From contig JBBRVW010000049.1 of the NCBI GenBank assembly GCA_038246545.1, positions 1 to 23,330 of the forward strand: a stretch of DNA of 23,330 nt, given 5' to 3'. The notes beneath the pieces are model-generated. The model made no database searches and was not told where the DNA came from. It worked only from the letters and a program-made list of their open reading frames with translations. Numbering within the stretch: position 1 is the first letter of the stretch; every line of letters starts with the position of its first letter. Source of the stretch: JBBRVW01 sp038246545. Its GTDB lineage: Bacteria > Actinomycetota > Actinomycetes > JACCUZ01. A program made the position numbers and the translations under genes. This document shows positions 1 through 6,590 of this stretch, one piece after another.

Positions 1-31
1 GTTGCTGCTTCAGGCCGCCGGAAGCAGCAAC
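1..31. terminator. Perfect inverted repeat at left edge, possible terminator
   Basis: An 11-bp perfect stem (GTTGCTGCTTC at 1-11 pairing with GAAGCAGCAAC at 21-31) encloses a 9-nt loop. It lies about 140 nt past the stop of the minus-strand DUF6350 gene, so it could end that transcript, or one entering from outside the window. There is no T-run on the visible side, and the window edge hides what flanks it on the left. The rest of 32-172 shows no convincing coding region. Confidence 0.45.
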
Positions 32-172
32 AACGCGCCAGTCAACGACGAACCAGCCGGACAGTCCGAGGGCTGGGACGACGGCGGGTCAGCGAGGCGC
101 CCGCCCAGCAGCCGACCTCTTCCCAAGCCGCTCTGGCGCGCACCCACGACGGCGCGACACGGGTTCGCCGTG

Positions 173-1396
173 TCAGCTACGACGGCGCAGGACGACCAGC
201 GTCGCGGCCATGACCACCGCGATCTCCACCCCGGCGGCACCTGCCACGGCCCACCACTGCGGCCCGGTCACCGCCAGCCGGCCGGGACCGCCGGGCCCGG
301 AGGCGAGCACCGCCAGTCCGGCGACGGCGGCCGCGACCAGTGCGCCGGTGACGGCGACCGTCTCGGTCAAGGGGCGCCAGCCCTCGCCGGTCACCGCGTC
401 GGCGCGGTGCGCGAGGACGCCTGCAAGTACCCCGGCGGCCACCGGGACGAGCAGGACGATCGGGGCCAAGCCGGGGCCGGGCTCCTGCGGCAGGGCCGCG
501 AGCAGCGGCAGCGCGGGGACTGCCCCGAGGTCGACCCCGAACGGGGACACCGAGGTGGCGGCGCCCACGGCGAACCCGGGGCCCACGACATAGGCCGTGC
601 CCCACACCGCCGCGGTGGGGACGTAGGCCAGGCAGAGGACGCCGAGGAGCACGCCGCCGCTGACACCGGCGCCCAGTGCGTCGACGAGCACGGCCGCGCG
701 GTCGCGGTGCGCCAGCAGGGCCGCACCGGCGAGCAGGGCGCCGCCCGCGAGCAGGGCCGCGACCGCGCCCGCCCCGGCCGGCAGCGCGGCCCGGACGAGG
801 GGGTGCAGCCGGCGCGAGAGCCCGGACCAGGTGCCGGTGGCGCGGACCGCGCCGGTGCCCGACCCGAGGGCCGCCACCCCGGCAGCCCCGACGAAGGCGC
901 TGACCGGGAGCGCGCGGACCTCACCGGTGCGGGCCAGCAGCGCGACGAACGTGGCGAGGACGGCGTAGGCCGCCGTGGTGGAGGACGCGAGGGCCAGCAC
1001 GCCGGTGCGGCCGCGCACCCCGGCCGCTCTGCCGGCCCGCAGGGTCGCGCCGTGCAGAAGCGCGACCGGGAGGGCGGTCAGGCCGAGCGGCACCAGGGCC
1101 AGCTCGCCCCCGGACACGGCGAGGTGGGCGTGGTGGCCCACCAGCCAGGCCATCAGTGCCGTGGAGACCGCGTCGGCGACATCGGCGCCGCTGTCGGCCG
1201 CCGAGGCCCAGGCGACGAGGACGACGACCATGACCGCCAGCACGCCGAGGGCGGCGGAGCGCACCGCGGCGACGATCCCCACGACCGTGAGCGACCAGGT
1301 ACCGGCGGGCGGCTCTCCGCCCGGCCGCAGCCGGGACCCCGCGACGTGGCCGGCGGGTCGCGGCGGGCGGGAAGGGCGGGAGAGGAGCTCGGTCAT
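173..1396 (-). CDS. DUF6350 family multi-pass membrane protein
   Basis: This 407-residue protein is almost entirely hydrophobic Ala/Val/Leu/Gly segments separated by short Arg-rich loops, consistent with roughly nine to twelve membrane helices. Its conserved-looking stretch reads GPGFAVG, then TSVSPFGVDLG and VPALPLLAALP, which I associate with DUF6350. In actinobacteria that gene commonly sits beside sucCD and purN/purH. The ATG at 1396 was chosen because it gives MTELLSRP followed by a short basic tail before the first helix; the frame stays open upstream to 1492, but that segment is Arg/Gln-rich and unlikely to be coding. No clear Shine-Dalgarno is seen. Its function is unknown; a transport or cell-envelope role would be a guess. 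The family call rests on the motif and the sucCD neighbourhood, although here a plus-strand locus separates it from sucD. Confidence 0.8.
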   Translation of the reverse strand: MTELLSRPSRPPRPAGHVAGSRLRPGGEPPAGTWSLTVVGIVAAVRSAALGVLAVMVVVLVAWASAADSGADVADAVSTALMAWLVGHHAHLAVSGGELALVPLGLTALPVALLHGATLRAGRAAGVRGRTGVLALASSTTAAYAVLATFVALLARTGEVRALPVSAFVGAAGVAALGSGTGAVRATGTWSGLSRRLHPLVRAALPAGAGAVAALLAGGALLAGAALLAHRDRAAVLVDALGAGVSGGVLLGVLCLAYVPTAAVWGTAYVVGPGFAVGAATSVSPFGVDLGAVPALPLLAALPQEPGPGLAPIVLLVPVAAGVLAGVLAHRADAVTGEGWRPLTETVAVTGALVAAAVAGLAVLASGPGGPGRLAVTGPQWWAVAGAAGVEIAVVMAATLVVLRRRS

Positions 1397-1487
1397 CGCG
1401 GTCCATCGTCGCCGCTGGGGGCCGTTCCGCCCCGCACCCTGCCCCCGCTCGGCGGGTCGTCGGCGGAGGATGTGGTGCCGGCCGGGA

Positions 1488-1517
1488 TGCAACCTGCCAG
1501 GCTGGTCGCGGGTGATC
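1488..1517 (+). promoter_or_regulatory. Candidate ECF-type promoter of the sigma factor gene
   Basis: A TGCAACCT element at 1488-1495 resembles the GCAACC -35 typical of promoters read by SigE-like ECF sigma factors. A weak GTGATC lies 17 nt further on. The element sits about 80 nt upstream of the sigma factor start, where an autoregulated promoter would be expected. The -10 match is poor, so this is a suggestion only. Confidence 0.3.
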
Positions 1518-1574
1518 CTCTGTGACAGCGCGCCGGCGGCCCCGGCGCCAGACGCGACCGGAGGGAGAGCGACC

Positions 1575-2078
1575 GTGAAGGACCCGGCTGGGTTCGACGC
1601 CTTCTACGCTGCGACCCACCGGCGCGTCCAGCACCAGATGTACGCCATGACGAGCAACCTCGCCGACGCACAGGAGCTCACGCAGGAGGCGTACGCCCGG
1701 GCCTGGCAGCGCTGGTCCACGGTCGAGACGTACGACGACCCCGAGGCGTGGGTCCGCACCGTCGCCTGGCGGCTGGCCGCCAGCCGCTGGCGCAAGGCGA
1801 AGAACGGCGTCACCGCGATGCTGCGGCACGGCCCGCCCGAGCACCCGCCGGGGCCGAGCGTCGACACCGTCGCCCTCGTCGCCGCGCTCCGGGAGATCCC
1901 GGAGGCGCAGCGCCGGGCCATCGTCCTGCACCACCTCGCCGGCCTGTCGGTCGCCGAGGTCGCCCACGAGGTGGGAGCCCCGGAGGGCACCGTCAAGGCG
2001 CGCCTGTCGCGCGGCCGGGCCGCCCTCGCCGAGCTGCTCGCCGACCACTCGCTCACGGAGGTGAGCCCCCATGCCTGA
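1575..2078 (+). CDS. SigE-family ECF RNA polymerase sigma factor
   Basis: This 167-residue protein has the two-domain layout of small ECF sigma factors. Region 2 covers roughly residues 5-75, with FDAFYAAT, then AQELTQEAYARAWQRW and DDPEAWVRTVAW. Region 4 covers roughly 95-155, with IPEAQRRAIVLHHLAGLS and the helix-turn-helix ending GTVKARLSRGRAAL. This matches the SigE-family group common in Streptomyces and relatives. The GTG start at 1575 is preceded by GGAGGGAGAG at 1560-1569 with 5 nt spacing. The stop overlaps the start of the next gene by 8 nt, so the two are translationally coupled. That pairing suggests the downstream membrane protein controls or reports to this sigma factor, although it lacks the HxxxCxxC zinc motif of classical anti-sigma factors. 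Confidence 0.93.
   Translation: MKDPAGFDAFYAATHRRVQHQMYAMTSNLADAQELTQEAYARAWQRWSTVETYDDPEAWVRTVAWRLAASRWRKAKNGVTAMLRHGPPEHPPGPSVDTVALVAALREIPEAQRRAIVLHHLAGLSVAEVAHEVGAPEGTVKARLSRGRAALAELLADHSLTEVSPHA
2057..2064 (+). promoter_or_regulatory. Strong ribosome binding site inside the sigma factor gene
   Basis: GGAGGTGA lies 6 nt before the ATG at 2071 and fixes that start. It is embedded in the last codons of the sigma factor gene, which supports coupled expression of the pair. Confidence 0.75.
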
Positions 2079-2862
2079 GAACCACGACAAGCTGACCCTC
2101 ACCCTGGACGCGCTGCGGTCGGACGTCGAGCGCAACCCGCTGGCCGACTCGCAGACCGTGCGCCGCCGCGGCGAGCAGCGCACCCGCCGGCAGGCCGTCG
2201 GCGGCGCCCTCGCCGTCGTCGCCCTGGTCGCCGGAGCCGCCGGCGTCGTCGGCGGTGTCGGCGGCTCGAACCGGGCCGAAGGCCCGATCGCGACCGACGG
2301 CCCGACCGCCAGCACCGAGGTCGAGACCCCGCTCGCCGTCGCCGCCCAGCCGCTGCTCGCGCCCGCCGACCTCGGCGCGGTAGGCCCGTACTCGGCGTGG
2401 CAGCTCAGCCCCGACCCCGAGAACGTCGGCCAGCCCTTCCACCTGTGCGTGCCCTCGCCGACGACCCTGGGCGCCGGGGCCTCCACCTACGGACACTTCT
2501 ACGGCGACCTCGACGCGTCTGCGACCGAGCACGTCCTGCAGTTCGCGGACAGCGCCGGCGCGAAGGAGGCCGGCGACCAGCTCGTGTCGGGCCTGACGGC
2601 CTGCGACCTGGGAGCCGCCAGCGACAACGTCGTCACGTCCACCGCGCAGCCCGTGCCCCTGCCCGCCGCCGACGAGGGGCGGGTGGTCACCCGGGAGGCC
2701 TCACCACCGGGCTCCGACGTCTCGTACTACGAGCTCGGCGTCGTCCGGGAGGCCAACGTCCTGGTCGTGCTGCAGTGGAACTCCATGGGTCTGCCGGACG
2801 GGGTCACGCAGGTCTGGGACGCGGAGCGGATGCAGGCTGCACTGGACCGCGCCCACCGGTGA
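2071..2862 (+). CDS. Single-pass membrane protein paired with the sigma factor
   Basis: The protein has 263 residues. Residues 1-41 are charged and probably cytoplasmic (DALRSDVERNPLADSQTVRR, then RTRRQ). Residues 42-64 form one Ala/Val/Gly-rich membrane helix. The rest (about 95-263) is an exported domain after a short acidic, Thr/Pro-containing linker. That domain carries a cysteine pair, C126 and C178, 52 residues apart; a helix-like stretch before the second cysteine (ADSAGAKEAGDQLVSGLTAC); and a strand late in the domain (GVVREANVLVVLQW). The pattern resembles PknH-type extracellular sensor domains. The start overlaps the sigma gene and has a strong ribosome binding site. The short N-terminal tail could contact the sigma factor, but no zinc anti-sigma motif is present. 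The exact function is unknown; a sensor or regulator role is inferred from context. Confidence 0.85.
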   Translation: MPENHDKLTLTLDALRSDVERNPLADSQTVRRRGEQRTRRQAVGGALAVVALVAGAAGVVGGVGGSNRAEGPIATDGPTASTEVETPLAVAAQPLLAPADLGAVGPYSAWQLSPDPENVGQPFHLCVPSPTTLGAGASTYGHFYGDLDASATEHVLQFADSAGAKEAGDQLVSGLTACDLGAASDNVVTSTAQPVPLPAADEGRVVTREASPPGSDVSYYELGVVREANVLVVLQWNSMGLPDGVTQVWDAERMQAALDRAHR

Positions 2863-2944
2863 CCCCACCGGCTGACAAGCGCGAGGGCGCAGACTGGATT
2901 CGCTCGCGGCGCGGTCGAGGGTCGACCGGCCGACGGGCGTCGAG

Positions 2945-4315
2945 GTGAGGATGAGAGGCACCGCGGGCGATGTCCTGCAGTCCCGCGACGAGGGTCCCCC
3001 GCCACGGCCGCCCGGACGGCTGCGCCGGCTGGCGAGGCGTCGGGACCTCCGCGCCGTGGTCGCCGTCGCCGCGGCTGCCGGCGCCGCCGCCGTGGCGCTG
3101 GCAGGCGGTGGGCCAGGCCTGCTCGCCGGCCACGGAACAGCGGCCGCCCCGCCGGCCGCGGTCCGGGCCGAGCGGGCGGACGTACCAGCCGGTGGCCCGG
3201 CCAGCCCCCTGCTGACGTCCGCGCTGCTGCGACCACGGGACGCCTACGGCGACCTCGCCGCGCGGCAAGGTGCTTCGGCCCGGGACTCCGCGGGGTTCCG
3301 CCGGCTGCACCGCTGCGACCCCGGTCCGGGAGACGACGTCAGCGCCACGCGCACGCTGGCGGGCGCGGCCGGACCGACGGTCACCCAGCGCGTGGTGGTG
3401 AACCTCGACGCCCCGGCTGCGGAGGCGCTCTACGCCGAGCAGGTGCGGGCGCTGCGCGCCTGTCCCGGGGCCAGCTCCACACAGCCAGGTCCCGCAACGC
3501 CCCCGGCGGGGGACGTGCGCCTGTTCGTGGCCCTGGCTCCGGGCGCCTCCGGCGCCGCGGTCGCAGTGATCCGGGTCGGCGCGGTGGTGACCGAGGTCGT
3601 CCGACGACCCGGCGCCGGTGGCTCTGCCGAGGCGGCGACGCTCGCTGCGCTGGCGACTCGCGCGGTCGAACGCCTGCGCTCCGCGCTGCCCTACGACACC
3701 GGCGCCGCTCCGTCGGCCGCCGCGGCCGCCGTCACGCGGATCCCCCCGGGCTTCCGGGTCGTCGACGAGCAGTCCGCGGCCGCGGGAGCCCGGGCAGCCG
3801 ACGGGCACCGGCGCCGCGACCGGCTCGCGGCCTGGGCGCTCGGCCCGTGCGGAGCCGCGACGAACCCGACCGACGCCCTCCGCCCGGCGATGCTGACCGT
3901 GACGCGGTCCGGCCCGCTCGGCGTCCAGTCGATGCAGCTGGCCCTCTTCCCCGACGACGCCTCGGCCGCGCGGGCCTGGGCCGGCCTCCGAGAGGTGGTG
4001 GTGGGGTGTGCCCTCGGCCGGCCCCCGCGCAGCCCGAGCAGCCCGGGCAGTCGGGGCAGTGCGGAGCTGTGGACCGCCCGGCCCCTGGCACTCGGGAGCA
4101 GAGGTCTGGTGGCGGTGGGCCGCTACCGGCTCGACGGCCGGCCGGTCAGCGGCAATGCTCACGCAGCGGCGGTGCAGGTGGGCAACGCGGTGTATCTCCG
4201 GGTCGACTACCGCGACGGCCTGCCGGGTGAGCCGGACCCGGCGGCGGCCGCGTCGGTGCGCGCCGCTGCGGCCGACGTCGAGCGGGTCTGCGGGCTGGTC
4301 GGCAGCTGCGGCTGA
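2945..4315 (+). CDS. Membrane-anchored protein with two sensor-like exported domains
   Basis: The protein has 456 residues from the GTG at 2945; an ATG at 2951 is an equally possible start because the ribosome binding site is unclear. An Arg/Pro-rich cytoplasmic tail (1-37) precedes one membrane helix (about 38-58). Two exported domains follow, about 88-245 and 260-456. Each repeats the pattern of the neighbouring membrane protein: a cysteine pair about 50 residues apart (C124/C173 and C302/C355), an amphipathic stretch ending at the second cysteine (AEQVRALRAC; ARAWAGLREVVVGC), and a later strand (VIRVGAVVTEVV; AVQVGNAVYLRVDY). Domain 2 has an extra pair near the end, C449/C455. It lies 82 nt after the upstream gene on the same strand and probably belongs to the same transcript. 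It is only 13 nt from the convergent sucD end. The function is not known. Confidence 0.8.
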   Translation: MRMRGTAGDVLQSRDEGPPPRPPGRLRRLARRRDLRAVVAVAAAAGAAAVALAGGGPGLLAGHGTAAAPPAAVRAERADVPAGGPASPLLTSALLRPRDAYGDLAARQGASARDSAGFRRLHRCDPGPGDDVSATRTLAGAAGPTVTQRVVVNLDAPAAEALYAEQVRALRACPGASSTQPGPATPPAGDVRLFVALAPGASGAAVAVIRVGAVVTEVVRRPGAGGSAEAATLAALATRAVERLRSALPYDTGAAPSAAAAAVTRIPPGFRVVDEQSAAAGARAADGHRRRDRLAAWALGPCGAATNPTDALRPAMLTVTRSGPLGVQSMQLALFPDDASAARAWAGLREVVVGCALGRPPRSPSSPGSRGSAELWTARPLALGSRGLVAVGRYRLDGRPVSGNAHAAAVQVGNAVYLRVDYRDGLPGEPDPAAAASVRAAAADVERVCGLVGSCG

Positions 4316-4328
4316 CCGCCTCTGCGCG

Positions 4329-5213
4329 TCAGCGGGAGGTCATGATCTCCCGCATGAGGCGGGCGGTCTCGGAGGGCGTCCTGCCGACCTTGACGCCGAC
4401 GGCCTCGAGCGCGTCCTGCTTCGCCTGCGCGGTGCCGGACGAGCCGGAGACGATCGCGCCGGCGTGGCCCATCGTCTTGCCCTCGGGGGCCGTGAAACCC
4501 GCGACGTAGCCGACGACCGGCTTGGTGACGTGGTCCTTGATGTACGCCGCCGCGCGCTCCTCGGCGTCGCCGCCGATCTCGCCGATCATGACGATCGCGT
4601 CGGTCTCGGGGTCGGCCTCGAAGGCCTCGAGGCAGTCGATGTGCGTGGTGCCGATGACGGGGTCGCCGCCGATGCCGACGGCGGTCGAGAAGCCGATGTC
4701 CCGCAGCTCGTACATCATCTGGTAGGTCAGGGTGCCGGACTTGGAGACCAGCCCGATGCGACCGGCCTTGGTGATGTCGGCCGGGATGATGCCGGCGTTC
4801 GACCTGCCGGGGCTGATGAGGCCGGGGCAGTTCGGGCCGATGATCCGCGTCGTGCCGGCGTTGACCGCGCGCTGGTAGAAAGCCGCGGAGTCGTGCACCG
4901 GGATGCCCTCGGTGATGACGACGCACAGCGGTATCGCGGCGTCGACCGCTTCGAGGACGGCGTCCTTGGCGAAGGCCGGCGGCACGAAGGCCACCGACAC
5001 ATTCGCGTCGGTCTCCTTCATCGCCTCGGACACGGTCGCGAAGACCGGCACCGAGGTGCCGTCGACGTCGACCGTCGTGCCGGCCTTGCGCGGGTTCACG
5101 CCGCCGACGACCTGCGTGCCGGAGGCGACCATCCGCCGGGTGTGCTTGGTGCCCTCGGAGCCGGTGATGCCCTGGACGATGATGGTGGAGTTCTCGGTCA
5201 GCCAGATGGCCAT
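4329..5213 (-). CDS. sucD: Succinyl-CoA ligase (ADP-forming) alpha subunit
   Basis: This 294-residue subunit of succinyl-CoA synthetase catalyses the CoA-binding and phosphohistidine half of the TCA-cycle reaction that makes succinate and ATP (or GTP) from succinyl-CoA. The N-terminal CoA-binding fold shows IIVQGITGSEGTKHT (11-25) and GGVNPRKAGT (37-46). The ligase domain has GPNCPGLISPG (126-136), and the phosphorylated histidine is H250 in GHAGAIVSGSSGTA. Length and motifs are complete. The ATG at 5213 follows a GAGGGA ribosome binding site. The gene lies 30 nt after sucC in the same operon. It ends only 13 nt from a convergent gene, with no room for a good terminator. Confidence 0.98.
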   Translation of the reverse strand: MAIWLTENSTIIVQGITGSEGTKHTRRMVASGTQVVGGVNPRKAGTTVDVDGTSVPVFATVSEAMKETDANVSVAFVPPAFAKDAVLEAVDAAIPLCVVITEGIPVHDSAAFYQRAVNAGTTRIIGPNCPGLISPGRSNAGIIPADITKAGRIGLVSKSGTLTYQMMYELRDIGFSTAVGIGGDPVIGTTHIDCLEAFEADPETDAIVMIGEIGGDAEERAAAYIKDHVTKPVVGYVAGFTAPEGKTMGHAGAIVSGSSGTAQAKQDALEAVGVKVGRTPSETARLMREIMTSR

Positions 5214-5220
5214 GTCAGCA

Positions 5221-5237
5221 GTCCCTCGTCCCTCGTC
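5221..5237 (-). promoter_or_regulatory. Duplicated ribosome binding sequence before sucD
   Basis: Read on the minus strand, the sucC-sucD gap contains GACGAGG twice in tandem, followed by GAC. The copy nearer the sucD ATG places GAGGGA about 8 nt from the start codon. The doubling looks like a small local duplication. Confidence 0.5.
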
Positions 5238-5243
5238 CGTCGT

Positions 5244-6428
5244 CTACTTGGCAGCCAGCTCGGCCGCGCGGGCGGCGGCGCCGTCCATCGTGTCGACCTG
5301 CTCGAGCAGCGGCAGCGCGGCCTCGGTGAGGATGCGCCGGCCCTCGTCGGCGTTGTTGCCGTCCAGCCGTACAACGAGGGGGTGGGTGATCTCGTCGCCG
5401 CGCTCCTGCAGCAGCCCGAACGCCTGGACGATGCCGTTGGCCACGGCGTCGCACGCGGTGATGCCGCCGAAGACGTTCACGAACACGGACTTCACGTCCG
5501 GGTCGCCGAGGATGATCTCGAGACCGTTCGCCATCACCTCGGCGGAGGCGCCGCCGCCGATGTCGAGGAAGTTCGCGGGCTTGACGCCGCCATGGGCCTC
5601 GCCGGCGTACGCCACGACGTCGAGGGTCGACATGACCAGGCCGGCGCCGTTGCCGATGATGCCGACGGCACCGTCCAGCTTAACGTAGTTGAGGTCCTTG
5701 GCCTTCGCCTTGGCCTCCAGCGGGTCGGCGGAGAACTCGTCCTCCAGCCCCGGGTGCTCGGCCTGGCGGAAGTCGGCGTTGCCGTCGAGGGTGACCTTGC
5801 CGTCGAGCGCGACGACGCGGCCGTCGGCGGTCTTCACCAGCGGGTTGACCTCGACGAGCGTCGCGTCCTCCGCGACGAAGACGTCCCAGAGCTTCACGAT
5901 CGCGGCGGCGACCTGGTCTCGGACGTCCTCGGGGAAGCCGCCCTGCTCGGCGATCTCGCGCGCCTTCGCGTCGTCGATGCCCTCGAGCGCGTCGACGGCG
6001 ATCCGGGCCAGCGCCTCGGGCTTCTCGACGGCGAGCTGCTCGATCTCGACGCCACCCTCGCGGGAGGCCATCGCGAGGTAGGTGCGGTTCGCGCGGTCCA
6101 GCAGCACCGAGAAGTAGTACTCCTCGGCGATCGCCGCGGCCGGCGCGATCATCACCCGGTGGACGGTGTGCCCCTTGATGTCCATGCCGAGGATCTGCGA
6201 GGCGACCTGTTCGGCCTCCTCGACCGACGAGGCGAGCTTGACGCCGCCCGCCTTGCCGCGGCCGCCGACCTTGACCTGCGCCTTCACGACCACCTTGCCG
6301 CCGCCCTCGGGCAGCAGCCGCTCGGCGGCGGCGCGCGCCTCCTCCGGGGTCTCGGCGACAGCGCCGCCCAGCACGGGCACGCCGTGCTTCTCGAAGAGGT
6401 CGCGCGCCTGGTACTCGAAGAGGTCCAC
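5244..6428 (-). CDS. sucC: Succinyl-CoA ligase (ADP-forming) beta subunit
   Basis: This 394-residue nucleotide-binding subunit of succinyl-CoA synthetase partners SucD. It starts MDLFEYQARDLFEKHGVPV, the usual family start, and has an ATP-grasp region with VVKAQVKVGGRGKAGGVKLA (about 48-67). The Mg2+ and phosphate-binding part shows LVEVNPLV and ALDGKVTLDGNADFR. The C-terminal ligase domain contains NFLDIGGGAS and FVNVFGGITACD. Length is normal and no lesion is seen. The GTG start at 6428 is preceded on the minus strand by GAGGA about 9 nt away. It is the first gene of the sucCD operon and is divergent from the broken hydrolase gene across a 162-bp gap that must hold its promoter; no clear -10/-35 pair stands out there. 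Confidence 0.98.
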   Translation of the reverse strand: MDLFEYQARDLFEKHGVPVLGGAVAETPEEARAAAERLLPEGGGKVVVKAQVKVGGRGKAGGVKLASSVEEAEQVASQILGMDIKGHTVHRVMIAPAAAIAEEYYFSVLLDRANRTYLAMASREGGVEIEQLAVEKPEALARIAVDALEGIDDAKAREIAEQGGFPEDVRDQVAAAIVKLWDVFVAEDATLVEVNPLVKTADGRVVALDGKVTLDGNADFRQAEHPGLEDEFSADPLEAKAKAKDLNYVKLDGAVGIIGNGAGLVMSTLDVVAYAGEAHGGVKPANFLDIGGGASAEVMANGLEIILGDPDVKSVFVNVFGGITACDAVANGIVQAFGLLQERGDEITHPLVVRLDGNNADEGRRILTEAALPLLEQVDTMDGAAARAAELAAK

Positions 6429-6590
6429 GGGTCAGTCCTCGCCTGTCTCGATCGGCTTCGGAAAGTGGTCGTCGCGGCCGGACCGGAGGTGCAGCGGCAG
6501 GCAGGAGCCGGTCACGGGTGCGGTACGCGAGCGTAACCGCAGCGTCCCGCGGCCGTTGAACCGGGCGAACCCACCACGTCGGAGGCCCTC

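Noticed and set aside
2071..2862. Classical zinc-binding anti-sigma factor
   Set aside because: No HxxxCxxC motif; the only cysteines are in the exported domain.
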